From assembly GCA_035548375.1 (NCBI GenBank), contig DASZTG010000065.1, positions 1 to 64,000 on the forward strand: 64,000 nt of DNA, written 5' to 3'. Position 1 is the first letter of the stretch; every line of letters starts with the position of its first letter. Below, piece after piece: positions 36,143 through 45,021 of the stretch. Under the pieces are notes generated by a model. It did no database searches. It was given only the letters and a program-made list of their open reading frames with translations, and had not been told where the DNA came from. Source of the stretch: JACQAP01 sp035548375. GTDB lineage: Bacteria > Pseudomonadota > Gammaproteobacteria > Burkholderiales > JACQAP01. Position numbers and translations under genes: made by a program.

Positions 36143-37669
36143 ATGACGCAGACCGCGCCAGACGCCCGGCCGATGCTGGAGCTCGCGGGCATCGACAAGA
36201 GCTTCACCGGCGTGCATGCGCTCAAGGGCGTGGATTTCCGGCTGCTGCCCGGCGAGGTCCATGCGCTGATGGGCCAGAACGGCGCCGGCAAGTCGACGCT
36301 CATCAAGGTCATGACCGGCGTGCATCCGCCCGACCGCGGGCAGATCCTGCTCGACGGCGCACCGATCCATCCGGCTTCGCCGCTAGACGCGCAGCGCCTG
36401 GGCATCAGCACCGTGTACCAGGAAGTGAACCTGTGCCCGAACCTGTCGGTGGCGGAGAACATTTTCATCGGCCGCTATCCGATGAAGGGACCGGCGATCG
36501 ACTGGAAGACGATGCGCGCGCAGGCGGCGCAAATCCTTGCCGGCCTGAACATCCATGCCGACGTCGGATTGCAGCTCGCGTCCTGCTCGGTGGCCATGCA
36601 GCAGATGGTCGCGATCGCGCGCGCCACCAGCGTGAGCTGCAAGATCCTGATCCTCGACGAGCCGACGTCCAGCCTGGACGAGGACGAGGTGCGCATGCTT
36701 TTCGCGGTGATTCGCGGCCTGCGCGACAAGGGGCTCGCGATCCTGTTCGTGACGCACTTCCTCGACCAGACCTACGAGATTGCGGATCGCATCACCGTGC
36801 TGCGCAACGGCGAGCGCGTCGGCGAATACCCCGTCGCGGAACTGCCGAAGCTGGCGCTCGTCACGAAAATGATAGGGCGCGAAATCCGCGAGACCAGCTT
36901 TCGCAGGAACCGCGCAGAAGCCGCCGAGGTGCCGAAAGAACCATTCCTCGAGGCGCGCGGCATCGGCCGCCAGGGCTCGGTTCACCCGATGGACCTGGAC
37001 ATCAGGCGCGGGGAAGTGCTCGGCCTCGGCGGGCTGCTCGGCTCGGGGCGCACGGAAACCGCGCGACTGCTGTTCGGAATCGACAGGGTCGATCGCGGCA
37101 GCATGCGCATTGCCGGCGAGGAGGCCGCAATCGCGTCCCCGCGCGACGCGGTGCAGCGGGGCATCGGCTTTTGCCCGGAGGACCGCAAGGTCGAAGGCGT
37201 GGTCTCCGAGCTTTCGGTGCGCGAAAACATCGTTCTTGCGCTGCAGTCCAAGCGCGGCCTGTTCCGCGTGCTGCCGCGCAGGCGCCAGGAGGCGATCGCC
37301 GCCGAATACATCCAGGCGCTGGGCATCAAGGTTGCGGACATGGAAAAGCCGGTCTCGGAGCTAAGCGGCGGCAACCAGCAGAAGGTCCTGCTGGCGCGCT
37401 GGCTGGCGACCGACCCGCAAATGCTGATCCTCGACGAGCCCACGCGCGGCATAGACGTGGGCGCCAAGCTGGAGATCATGGAGCAGATGCTGGCGCTGTG
37501 CCGCAAGGGAATGGCCATCCTGTTCACGTCCTCCGAGCTCGAGGAAATCGTCAACTGCAGCGACCGCATCGCCATCCTGCGCGACCGGCGCAAGATCGAC
37601 GAGGTGCCTGCCGCGTCGACCGACGAGCAGGCCATCCTGCACGTCATCGCCGGGGGACAGGCCCAGTGA
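36143..37669 (+). CDS. ytfR: Galactofuranose-type ABC transporter ATP-binding protein
   Basis: A 508-aa double-NBD sugar ATPase. The N-terminal half has GQNGAGKST, the signature-position sequence CSVAMQQMVAIARA and ILILDEPTSSLDEDEV. The C-terminal half has GLLGSGRTE, LSGGNQQKV and MLILDEPTRGID. The N-terminal signature lacks LSGG, as YtfR does. It follows gguB by seven bases, begins the second permease set, and its last codons overlap ytfT (GTGA). Confidence 0.9.
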   Translation: MTQTAPDARPMLELAGIDKSFTGVHALKGVDFRLLPGEVHALMGQNGAGKSTLIKVMTGVHPPDRGQILLDGAPIHPASPLDAQRLGISTVYQEVNLCPNLSVAENIFIGRYPMKGPAIDWKTMRAQAAQILAGLNIHADVGLQLASCSVAMQQMVAIARATSVSCKILILDEPTSSLDEDEVRMLFAVIRGLRDKGLAILFVTHFLDQTYEIADRITVLRNGERVGEYPVAELPKLALVTKMIGREIRETSFRRNRAEAAEVPKEPFLEARGIGRQGSVHPMDLDIRRGEVLGLGGLLGSGRTETARLLFGIDRVDRGSMRIAGEEAAIASPRDAVQRGIGFCPEDRKVEGVVSELSVRENIVLALQSKRGLFRVLPRRRQEAIAAEYIQALGIKVADMEKPVSELSGGNQQKVLLARWLATDPQMLILDEPTRGIDVGAKLEIMEQMLALCRKGMAILFTSSELEEIVNCSDRIAILRDRRKIDEVPAASTDEQAILHVIAGGQAQ

Positions 37670-38706
37670 GGCGATGGGTCGCGCGGGCGGCGCGCCACCC
37701 TTTGCTGTGGCCGCTGATCACGCTCGTGTTGCTGTGCGTGTTCAACGCGTTCTTCTCGCCGGGCTTCCTGCACCTGGAGGTCCGCGGCGACCACCTGTAC
37801 GGCAGCATCGTCGACATTTTCAATCGCGCGGCGCCGCTCATGCTGATCGCGCTGGGCATGACGCTGGTCATCGCCACCCGCGGCATCGACATTTCCGTCG
37901 GCGCGGTGGTCGCGATCTCGGCGGCGATCGCCGCGGTGCTGATCGGCGGCACGCTGGTCATCAAGGACGGCGTGCCGGAGTATGTCGCGCGGATCCCGAT
38001 GCCGCTCGCGCTGCTGGCCGCGCTGGGCGCGGCGCTCGCCTGCGGCATGTGGAACGGCATGCTGGTCGCGCGCATCGGCATGCAGCCCATCATCGCCACA
38101 TTGATCCTCATGGTGGCCGGTCGCGGCATCGCCCAGCTCATCACCAACGGGCAGATCATCACCATCTACTACCAGCCGTTCTTTTTCATCGGCAACGGCT
38201 TTCTCTTCGGCATCCCGTTTTCGCTGTATGTCGTCGCGGCGGTCCTGGCGGCACTGCTTGTCGCCACGCGCCGCACGGCGCTCGGCGTGTTCATCGCCGC
38301 CGTCGGCATCAACCCCACCGCTTCGCGGTTCGCCGGCCTCAACGCGCGCGCGATCATGTTCTGGATGTACGCGTTCTGCGGGCTGTGCGCCGGCATCGCC
38401 GGGCTCATCATCTGCTCCAACGTCAAGAGCGCCGACGGCAACAACGCCGGCCTGCTGCTCGAGCTGGACGCCATCCTCGCCGTCACCCTGGGCGGCACTT
38501 CGCTCGGCGGCGGGCGCTTCAGCATCGTCGGCAGCATCATCGGCGCGCTGATCATCCAGACGCTGACCTACACGATCTATTCCATCGGCGTGCCGCCCGA
38601 GGTCAACCTGGTGGTGAAGTCGATCGTGGTCTTCCTGGTCATGCTGTTGCAGTCCCCCACCTTCCGCGCCAAGGTATTCCGCGCCGGCGCGCCGGCGAAA
38701 TCATGA
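37666..38706 (+). CDS. ytfT: Galactofuranose-type ABC transporter permease YtfT
   Basis: A 346-aa BPD_transp_2 permease with 8-10 membrane segments, an IATRGIDISVGAVVAISAA motif, RIGMQPIIATLILM and the coupling helix region GINPTASRFAGLNAR. The start is GTG 37666, overlapping the ytfR stop in GTGA; the first usable in-frame ATG would lose the first membrane helix. With YjfF it would form the heterodimeric pore of the YtfQ importer. Confidence 0.9.
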   Translation: MRRWVARAARHPLLWPLITLVLLCVFNAFFSPGFLHLEVRGDHLYGSIVDIFNRAAPLMLIALGMTLVIATRGIDISVGAVVAISAAIAAVLIGGTLVIKDGVPEYVARIPMPLALLAALGAALACGMWNGMLVARIGMQPIIATLILMVAGRGIAQLITNGQIITIYYQPFFFIGNGFLFGIPFSLYVVAAVLAALLVATRRTALGVFIAAVGINPTASRFAGLNARAIMFWMYAFCGLCAGIAGLIICSNVKSADGNNAGLLLELDAILAVTLGGTSLGGGRFSIVGSIIGALIIQTLTYTIYSIGVPPEVNLVVKSIVVFLVMLLQSPTFRAKVFRAGAPAKS

Positions 38707-39734
38707 CGGCGATGCCGAAATTCAACCTGCGCTACCTGCCGCTCGCGGTCACGGTCAGCCTGTTCGCCGTCATGTTCGGGCTGGGGTCGTTCTTCTATGC
38801 GGGATTCTTTTCCCTGCAGGTGTTCTTCAACCTGCTCATCGACAACGCCTTCCTGTTCATCGTCGCCATCGGCATGACGTTTGTCATCCTGTCCGGCGGC
38901 ATCGACCTGTCGGTTGGCTCGGTCGTGGCGCTTACCACCATGGTCTCCGCCTCCCTGGTCGAGCAGCACCACTGGAACCCGTGCGCTGTCATCGCACTGG
39001 TGCTGGTCATGGGCTCGGGCTTCGGGTTCGCGATGGGCTGCCTGATCCGCTTCTTCGACCTGCAGCCGTTCATCGTCACGCTGGCGGGCATGTTTCTCGC
39101 GCGCGGCCTGTGCTATCTCATCAGCATCGACTCGATCAGCATCACTGCGCCTTTCTACGAAGGCATTTCGCAATACCGCATACCGATAGCCGGCGACAAC
39201 GCGATTTCGGTCGGTGTCGTCATCGCGCTGGCGCTGCTCGCGGCCGCGATCTTCCTCGCGCATTTCACGCGCTTCGGCCGCACCGTGTACGCGATCGGCG
39301 GAAACGAGCAGTCCGCCGTGCTCATGGGCCTCGCCGTCGGGCGGACCAAGATCCTGATCTACACCTTCAGCGGTTTCTGCTCGGCCCTGGCCGGCGTCGT
39401 GTTCACGTTCTACATGCTTTCGGGCTACGGCCTGCACGCCCAGGGCATGGAGCTCGACGCGATTGCCGCGGTCGTGATCGGGGGCACGCTGCTGACCGGC
39501 GGGGTCGGTTACGTGGCGGGAACCGTATTCGGCGTGCTGATCCTCGGCGTGATCCAGACGCTGATCATGTTCGACGGCAGCCTGAGCTCCTGGTGGACCA
39601 AGATCGTCATCGGCCTGCTGCTGTTCGTGTTCTGCCTCATGCAGCGGCTGTTCGAAACGAGGGCGTCGAAGCGCGAGGGCGGCTTCTCCGCCTTTGCCTG
39701 GCTGGGACGCAATCCGGCGCGCGCCAAGCCCTAG
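38703..39734 (+). CDS. yjfF: Galactofuranose-type ABC transporter permease YjfF
   Basis: A 343-aa permease with the LSGGIDLSVGSVVALT motif, DLQPFIVTLAGMFLARGLCYLIS and the coupling segment YAIGGNEQSAVLMGL. In E. coli yjfF is likewise the last gene of ytfQRT-yjfF. It overlaps ytfT by four bases (ATGA). The stop shares CTAG (39731-39734) with the convergent galM gene, so there is no room for a terminator between them. Confidence 0.9.
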   Translation: MTAMPKFNLRYLPLAVTVSLFAVMFGLGSFFYAGFFSLQVFFNLLIDNAFLFIVAIGMTFVILSGGIDLSVGSVVALTTMVSASLVEQHHWNPCAVIALVLVMGSGFGFAMGCLIRFFDLQPFIVTLAGMFLARGLCYLISIDSISITAPFYEGISQYRIPIAGDNAISVGVVIALALLAAAIFLAHFTRFGRTVYAIGGNEQSAVLMGLAVGRTKILIYTFSGFCSALAGVVFTFYMLSGYGLHAQGMELDAIAAVVIGGTLLTGGVGYVAGTVFGVLILGVIQTLIMFDGSLSSWWTKIVIGLLLFVFCLMQRLFETRASKREGGFSAFAWLGRNPARAKP

Positions 39735-40789
39735 AGCGTGGTGAACTGGAAGGTGGTGGCCTGGCGATACGTGCTGCCCGGTGCCAGGATGGTCGAAGGA
39801 AAATGCGGCTGGTTCGGGGAATCCGGGAAGTGCTGCGTTTCCAGGCAAAGGGCACGGCGGCGCGTGTATGCGATGCCGTTCCTGCCCGTGACGCTGCCAT
39901 CGAGGAAATTCCCCGAATAGAACTGGATGCCGGGCTGCGTGGTGAGCACGCGCATGGCGCGACCGCTTTGCCGGTCATAGACCTCGGCCGCCGGCCGCAG
40001 CGTGCCGGGCCGTCCGTCGACGACGAAGTTGTGATCGTAGCCGCCGGCCCGCGCGAGCTGCGTGTCGTCCGCACCTATGCGCGCGCCGATGCGCTCCGGT
40101 TCGCGAAAATCGAACGGCGTGCCCGCGACCTTGCGCAAATCGCCGGTGGGGATCAGCGTGTCGTCGACCGGCGTGAAGCGGCTTGAGAACAATCTGAGCT
40201 CGTGGCCGAGGATGTCCGCCCCGTTGCCCAGGTTGAAAAACGCGTGGTTGGTGAGGTTGACCGGCGTCGGACGGTCGGACCTGGCGCGATAGTCGATGCG
40301 CAGCGCGCCATCGCGAGCCATCGAGAAGCGCACTTCCGCGTCGAGGTTCCCGGGGTAACCTTCCTCGCCGTCCGGGCTCCGATACCTGAACACGACGGCG
40401 CCGTCGCCGGGCGCGGCATCCCACAGCGCGCGGTCGAAGCCGGACACGCCTCCGTGCAGGTGATTGGGCCCGTTGTTCGTCGCCAGCGTATAGCGCTCGT
40501 TGCCGAGGATGAAGCGGCCGCCGGCGATGCGATTCGCGAACCGGCCGATGGTCGCGCCGAAGAACTTGCGATGATCGACGTAGCCGTCGAGATCGTCGAA
40601 GCCGAGCACGATGTCGCCCGGCGCCCCGGATCGGTCCGGCGTGCGCAGCCGCGTGAGCGTCGCGCCGAAATTGGTGATGGCAGCCTCGATGCCGTTGCCC
40701 GCGCGCAGCACGAACAGCTCTGCGCGGGAGCCGTTGGGGAGCACGCCGAACGGAAGCGTCTCGACGCGGACCCGGGGAAGGGAAGTCAT
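39731..40789 (-). CDS. galM: Aldose 1-epimerase (galactose mutarotase)
   Basis: A 352-aa cytoplasmic enzyme interconverting alpha and beta anomers of galactose and related aldoses. Landmarks: NFGATLTRLRTPD, the GxxxGRxANRI motif (ATIGRFANRI), NNGPNHLHGG with a catalytic His, NLTNHAFFNLG with the second His, and LCLETQHFPDSPN, which holds the catalytic Glu. Its position between the sugar importer and a LysR regulator fits use of imported galactose-type sugars. Confidence 0.93.
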   Translation of the reverse strand: MTSLPRVRVETLPFGVLPNGSRAELFVLRAGNGIEAAITNFGATLTRLRTPDRSGAPGDIVLGFDDLDGYVDHRKFFGATIGRFANRIAGGRFILGNERYTLATNNGPNHLHGGVSGFDRALWDAAPGDGAVVFRYRSPDGEEGYPGNLDAEVRFSMARDGALRIDYRARSDRPTPVNLTNHAFFNLGNGADILGHELRLFSSRFTPVDDTLIPTGDLRKVAGTPFDFREPERIGARIGADDTQLARAGGYDHNFVVDGRPGTLRPAAEVYDRQSGRAMRVLTTQPGIQFYSGNFLDGSVTGRNGIAYTRRRALCLETQHFPDSPNQPHFPSTILAPGSTYRQATTFQFTTL

Positions 40790-40867
40790 GGCGGTGATGG
40801 TAGGTCCCGCCTTCGCGCAGCGTCCAATGAAAGTTTGGACCGCTGGGATGCCCGTTCCGGCATGCGT

Positions 40868-41806
40868 CTAGTAGATTTCCGAGGCCGTGGCGCGCAATGC
40901 CTTCATCATCACCTGCGCGGCGGGAGACAAGAGCTGCCTGCGCCTCACGATGATGCCGTAGGCGTCCATCTTCAACGGGAAGTCGATCGGCACGAGCTCG
41001 ACCATGCCGTGCTCGCGATACTGGTTCGCCACCTCGATGGGCACCGTGGCCACCATGTCCGAATGCTGCAGCAGGCTCACCGTCACCGGCAGCGAAGGCG
41101 TGCTCACGACGTTCTGCGGCGGGACGAGGCCGCGGCTGCGGAACTCCATGTCGAAACGATGCCGGATCACCTTGCCGGTGGGCAGGATCCAGCTCAGGTC
41201 CGCAAGGTCTTTTACCTGCAGCTTGCGCTTGCGCGCCAGCGGATGGCCGCGCCGCGCGATGACGCAGATCGCTTCCTCCGCGAGCGGCTCGAAGTCGAAG
41301 GCCGACTTGTCGTGATGCTCGAACAGGCGCGCGACCGCGATGTCGAGCCGGCTGTCCATGAGCTGGTTCAACAGCGCGTCGCTCGAATCGAGCTCCACGC
41401 GCACCTGGAGCAGAGGATAGTGCGCCTTCAGCTTGGCGACCGTGAGCGGCAGCAGCGTGATGCCCGCCGGCATGATGCAGCCCACGGCGACCTGGCCGCT
41501 AAACCCGGATTTGAGCGCGGTGATCTCGTCATGGGCGGTGCCGAGGTTCGCCAGGGTCATCTTGGCGTGGCGGATCATGATCTCGCCGTACCACGTCGGC
41601 CGCATGCCGCGCGGCAGGCGGTCGAACAGCGGCACTTCGAGCGCGTTCTCCAGCTCCTTGAGCAGCTTGGAGGCCGCCGGCTGCGTCATGCCGAGCTCTT
41701 CCGCCGCGCGGTGAATGTTGCCGAGCTCGTCTATCGCGACGAGCAACAGCAGCTGCCTCGGCTTGAGCCGGACCCGGATGAACCAGGCGTCATGGCGGGA
41801 GGACAT
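40868..41806 (-). CDS. LysR-family regulator, probably of the sugar-import locus (GbpR-like)
   Basis: A 312-aa LysR-type regulator with an N-terminal winged helix (~14-73, RQLLLLVAIDELGNIHRAAEELGMTQPAASKLLKELE) and a periplasmic-binding-like effector domain. The QPAASKLLKELE recognition helix and PRGMRPTWYGEIM resemble the GbpR/PcaQ subgroup. In Agrobacterium GbpR controls chvE in response to galactose and arabinose. The neighbourhood (chvE locus and galM) supports the same role here, but this is inference. It lies 78 bases upstream of galM on the same strand. Confidence 0.82.
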   Translation of the reverse strand: MSSRHDAWFIRVRLKPRQLLLLVAIDELGNIHRAAEELGMTQPAASKLLKELENALEVPLFDRLPRGMRPTWYGEIMIRHAKMTLANLGTAHDEITALKSGFSGQVAVGCIMPAGITLLPLTVAKLKAHYPLLQVRVELDSSDALLNQLMDSRLDIAVARLFEHHDKSAFDFEPLAEEAICVIARRGHPLARKRKLQVKDLADLSWILPTGKVIRHRFDMEFRSRGLVPPQNVVSTPSLPVTVSLLQHSDMVATVPIEVANQYREHGMVELVPIDFPLKMDAYGIIVRRRQLLSPAAQVMMKALRATASEIY

Positions 41807-41827
41807 GGCCGGGCAAAGCGAGCGGGA

Positions 41828-42139
41828 CTAGCCGGCCGGTGACAACACGCGCAGCTCCATGCCCTTGACGTAATCCTTCACCCGGGCACGGTAGGCCTGC
41901 ATGTGTGGGGCTACGCCGTGCGCCTTCAGCGCGGCGACGGTGTCCCATTTCTCGACGACCACGACGCGGTCCGGCCCGACCTTGTACTGGATCGGGATGT
42001 CGGTATCGGCGTCTATGGTCGGCCCGTATTCGAGGCAGCCGACTTCGGCCTTGACGTCCGGGATGAGCTTGCGAAATTCGGCGAGGAACTTGTCGCGGGT
42101 GCCGGGGTGAAGTTCGACGGTGGCGATGACGTGGATCAT
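41828..42139 (-). CDS. ABM-family (YgiN-like) monooxygenase / quinol monooxygenase
   Basis: A 103-aa dimeric ferredoxin-like alpha-beta protein: MIHVIATVELHPGTRDKFLAEF, EVGCLEYGPTIDADT and VVVEKWDTVAALKAH are typical of antibiotic-biosynthesis-monooxygenase domains, which act on quinones or related compounds without cofactors. AAGGAG six bases upstream supports ATG 42139. Its 5' region runs straight into the inverted-repeat element at 42167-42319. Substrate unknown. Confidence 0.85.
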   Translation of the reverse strand: MIHVIATVELHPGTRDKFLAEFRKLIPDVKAEVGCLEYGPTIDADTDIPIQYKVGPDRVVVVEKWDTVAALKAHGVAPHMQAYRARVKDYVKGMELRVLSPAG

Positions 42140-42166
42140 TTGCGCTCCTTCGTAAAAAATCCGCAA

Positions 42167-42319
42167 CCGCAGAGGCGCAGAGGACGCAGAGGAAAAAGCA
42201 GGAACAAAAAAGGAAGTCGTCTGTTTCGTGGTGCCGGATACTCAAGATCGCCACGAGCCGTCAACGAATCCCGATTCTGTTTCTTTTGCTTTGCTTCTGC
42301 GTTCTCTGTGCCTCTGTGG
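42167..42319. repeat. Inverted-repeat-bounded intergenic element, copy B
   Basis: About 153 bp with imperfect terminal inverted repeats of roughly 30 bp. The left arm (from 42167) is made of tandem 9-mers CGCAGAGGC, CGCAGAGGA and so on. The right arm, ending at 42319, reads on the other strand as CCACAGAGGCACAGAGAAC. Differences between arms are mostly G/A transitions. It lies between two minus-strand genes (DMT exporter upstream, start side of the ABM gene downstream) and has no ORF inside. Same design as copies at 24025 and 53231. Confidence 0.7.
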
Positions 42320-42334
42320 TGGATTGGTTGAGAT

Positions 42335-43267
42335 TCAATGCCCGATCGCAATGACGACGAGCCCGACGACCAGCAGGCCGATGCCGGCCAGCTCGCGCGG
42401 CTCGAGCTTTTCGCGAAACACGCGCATCGAGATGACGTAGCTGAACAGCAGTTCGGTCAGGCCCAGCGTGCGCACGTAGGCGACGCGCTCGATGGCCATG
42501 GCCGTGAACCAGCCCGCCGATGCGGCCGCGCCCATGAAGCCGGCGAACAACGACATGCGCCAGGCTTGCAGCACGCGCAAGACGACGTCGCGATGCCTCG
42601 CCAGCAGCCAGCCGCCGAGCAGCAGGGTCTGGATGGACTGGGCGACGAGCAGAGTCGTTGCGGCCGCGACAAGGAAGGAAGAACCCTCGAGTGCCAGGGA
42701 TGCGCCACGAAATCCAACCGCCGAGAGCGCAAAGCCCGTCCCGGACGCGATGCCGTACAAGGCCAGCCGCGAGGTCCATCCGGTCAGCATGGCGCGCCAG
42801 GGATGCTCGCGGTCCGCGGGGGCCAGCATCAACACGCCGGCCGTGCCCAGCACGATGGCGATCGCCACGGCGAGGCCGATGCGGTCGCCCAGGAAAATAA
42901 AACCGAAGAACGCGACCTGGATGATCTCGCTCTTGGAATAGGCCACGCCGAGCGTGAAGTTGCGTTCGGTCATGACCTTCAGCAGCAGGGCGGTCGCCGC
43001 GATCTGGCTGACCGCGCCGAATGCGGCCCAGCCCAGGAAAGTCGCGTTGATCGCGGGAACGGCGAATCCACCGACCAGGTGCACGCCCGCCAGCCAGGCC
43101 GCCGCGAAGGGCAGGCCGTAGAGGAAGCGCACCAGCGTGGCCCCGAGCGTGCCGAGGTCCTTCGTCAGCCCGCGCTGCGCGGCGTTGCGCAAGGTCTGCG
43201 CGAACGCCGCCCACAGCGTGATCGGGATCCAGAGCCAGCCGGGTGCAACCAAGCCAGGCGCAGCCAA
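42335..43267 (-). CDS. DMT-superfamily (EamA-like) transporter
   Basis: About 310 aa with ten hydrophobic segments in two EamA-like halves, as in drug/metabolite exporters. Motifs include TALLLKVMTERNFTLGVAYSKSEIIQVA at the middle of the first half and TLGLTELLFSYVISMRVFREKLEPRELAGIGLLVVG at the end of the second, which is typical of EamA domains. The start is uncertain: the longest frame begins at TTG 43267, with another TTG at 43252, and neither has a good ribosome site. It lies 13 bases after the SDR stop and is probably co-transcribed. Substrate unknown. Confidence 0.8.
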   Translation of the reverse strand: MAAPGLVAPGWLWIPITLWAAFAQTLRNAAQRGLTKDLGTLGATLVRFLYGLPFAAAWLAGVHLVGGFAVPAINATFLGWAAFGAVSQIAATALLLKVMTERNFTLGVAYSKSEIIQVAFFGFIFLGDRIGLAVAIAIVLGTAGVLMLAPADREHPWRAMLTGWTSRLALYGIASGTGFALSAVGFRGASLALEGSSFLVAAATTLLVAQSIQTLLLGGWLLARHRDVVLRVLQAWRMSLFAGFMGAAASAGWFTAMAIERVAYVRTLGLTELLFSYVISMRVFREKLEPRELAGIGLLVVGLVVIAIGH

Positions 43268-43280
43268 GCGCAGGTGCGCG

Positions 43281-44033
43281 TCAGCCGCGGCCGACGAACG
43301 GCATCTTGGTCGCCATGATGGTCAGGAACTGGATGTTCACGTCCAGCGGCTGCTCCGACATGTACACCACCGCTTCGCCGACCTTGTTCACGTCTATGGT
43401 CGGCTCGACCTTGATCTCGAGGTTCGCCTGCGGCACGCCCTTGGTCATCTTGGCGGCCATCTCGGTCAGGGCGTTGCCGATGTCGATCTGCGAGCAGGCG
43501 ATGTCGTACTTGCGCCCGTCGAGCGAGGCGGACTTGGTGAGGCCCGTCACGCCGTGCTTGGTCGAGGTGTAGGCAATGGAGTTCGGGCGCGGCGCATGCG
43601 CGGAAATGGATCCGTTGTTGATGATGCGACCGCCGCGCGGGTTCTGGTCCTTCATGACGCGGAACGCTTCCTGGATGCACAGGAACATGCCGGTCAGGTT
43701 GATGTCGACGACGGTCTTCCATTGCTCGAACGTCAACTCTTCCAGGTTCACGCCGGGCGCGTTGACGCCGGCGTTGTTGAACAGCACGTCGACGCGACCG
43801 AAAGCCTTTTTCGTCGCGGCGAACAGCGCCTTGACCGAATCGGGATTGGCGACGTCGGTTTGCACGGCCAGCGCGCGCGTACCGGCACCGGATTCCTTCG
43901 CCACTTGCTCGAGCATTTCGACGCGGCGTCCCCCCAGCGCCACCGAGTAGCCCGACTTCAGCAACGCCAGCGCTGCTGCCTTGCCAACGCCGCTGCCGGC
44001 GCCCGTCACGATTGCGACTTTCTGTGTGGCCAT
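43281..44033 (-). CDS. Short-chain dehydrogenase/reductase (SDR)
   Basis: A 250-aa NAD(P)-dependent oxidoreductase. It has the cofactor motif TGAGSGVG (residues ~10-17), NNAG (~87-90), the catalytic Ser in NNGSISAHAP and Tyr-x3-Lys in YTSTKHG. The acidic/basic residues after the second strand (GGRRVEML) point to NADP rather than NAD. AGGA precedes ATG 44033; the frame is open upstream only by chance. Substrate not predictable from sequence. Confidence 0.9.
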   Translation of the reverse strand: MATQKVAIVTGAGSGVGKAAALALLKSGYSVALGGRRVEMLEQVAKESGAGTRALAVQTDVANPDSVKALFAATKKAFGRVDVLFNNAGVNAPGVNLEELTFEQWKTVVDINLTGMFLCIQEAFRVMKDQNPRGGRIINNGSISAHAPRPNSIAYTSTKHGVTGLTKSASLDGRKYDIACSQIDIGNALTEMAAKMTKGVPQANLEIKVEPTIDVNKVGEAVVYMSEQPLDVNIQFLTIMATKMPFVGRG

Positions 44034-44133
44034 GTCCTGGTTCCTCCGCGATTGTTTTTTGGCTGGAGCCGTATCCGCCCGAGCTTGAGGGAGGGAATCA
44101 TACCGCAGGCCGGGAACCGGGCAGCCCGGCAAC

Positions 44134-44958
44134 TCAGGGACGGCAGCGCGGCACTTGCCGAAAAAGGGACGGCCAGCGTTCGACCCAGCCGCTTTCGTGG
44201 CCGGCTCCCGGGACGGCTTCGACGGCAATGCAATTCGTCGTGCCCGCGACTGCCGCGAAGTTCGAAGCGACCGCGGGCGGCACCACCTCGTCATCGATGC
44301 CGGTGAAATGGATCTGCGGGACATGCGCGACGGCAGCGGCGTAGTCGACCGGATTCAACGAATCCGGCATGGGGCTCACGCCGTGGAAGCGGTTCACGGC
44401 TTCGCTGTCGAGGTTGCCGGCGACCGTGCGCAGGCTGGCGACATCGTGCCTGTGCGCGGCGATCATGACGGCGATTGCCGCGCCGCCGGAATAGCCGACG
44501 AGATGGATCGCCTGGCCGGGCGCCTTTCGCACCAGCGCATCGAGCGCCTCGTTCTCGCCGCGCACGACTTCCCCGGCGAAGCGCTTGCCTGACCACCAGG
44601 CGCTGTCGCACGGATTGGCGCGCAGATCGATGTACTGGCAGGGACGCGCGAGGTAGACGACGTTCGGCGAGCGATCGGCGGCGGCGAGCGCCAGCCCGAT
44701 CGCTCGCTGCGGCGTGGGGTCGTCGGATAACCGGTTGCGGGATCGCCAGGCGAGGCCGTCCCCCTCGATGTAGACCTGCACCGGCCGGTCGGGATCCTCG
44801 AAGCGCGACCAGGTCGCCAGGAGGAAGTCGCGCGTGCGCACGTCTTCGCGCGCGAGGCCGCCGGATCGCGCGAGGCCGGCCGCGTGGCGGCGGGCATCGT
44901 CGTGCGCGCAGGCGGCGAGCATCACCGCCGCAAGGACGAGGGCGAATCGATATCGCAT
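44134..44958 (-). CDS. Alpha/beta-hydrolase lipoprotein
   Basis: A 274-aa putative lipoprotein: signal with lipobox MLAAC (Cys17), then an alpha/beta-hydrolase core. Candidate triad: Ser157 in the nucleophile elbow GYSGG, Asp222 or Asp223 in GIDDEVVP, and His254 in GAGHESGW. ATG 44958 starts the signal peptide; a TTG four codons earlier is possible. An esterase or acyl-hydrolase role in the envelope is inferred. It is immediately downstream of the autotransporter terminator, thus probably its own unit. Confidence 0.75.
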   Translation of the reverse strand: MRYRFALVLAAVMLAACAHDDARRHAAGLARSGGLAREDVRTRDFLLATWSRFEDPDRPVQVYIEGDGLAWRSRNRLSDDPTPQRAIGLALAAADRSPNVVYLARPCQYIDLRANPCDSAWWSGKRFAGEVVRGENEALDALVRKAPGQAIHLVGYSGGAAIAVMIAAHRHDVASLRTVAGNLDSEAVNRFHGVSPMPDSLNPVDYAAAVAHVPQIHFTGIDDEVVPPAVASNFAAVAGTTNCIAVEAVPGAGHESGWVERWPSLFRQVPRCRP

Positions 44959-44968
44959 CGTGTTTCCC

Positions 44969-44996
44969 AAAAAAAGAGCCGGGCTGCGCCCGGCTC
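44969..44996 (-). terminator. Rho-independent terminator of the autotransporter gene
   Basis: A perfect 9-bp stem GAGCCGGGC (44976-44984) / GCCCGGCTC (44988-44996) with a 3-base loop. It is followed on the minus strand by a T7 run (A7 at 44969-44975 on plus). It lies 26 bases past the autotransporter stop. Confidence 0.92.
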
Positions 44997-45021
44997 CTTC
45001 GGCCCCGCGCTTCCGATCGCG

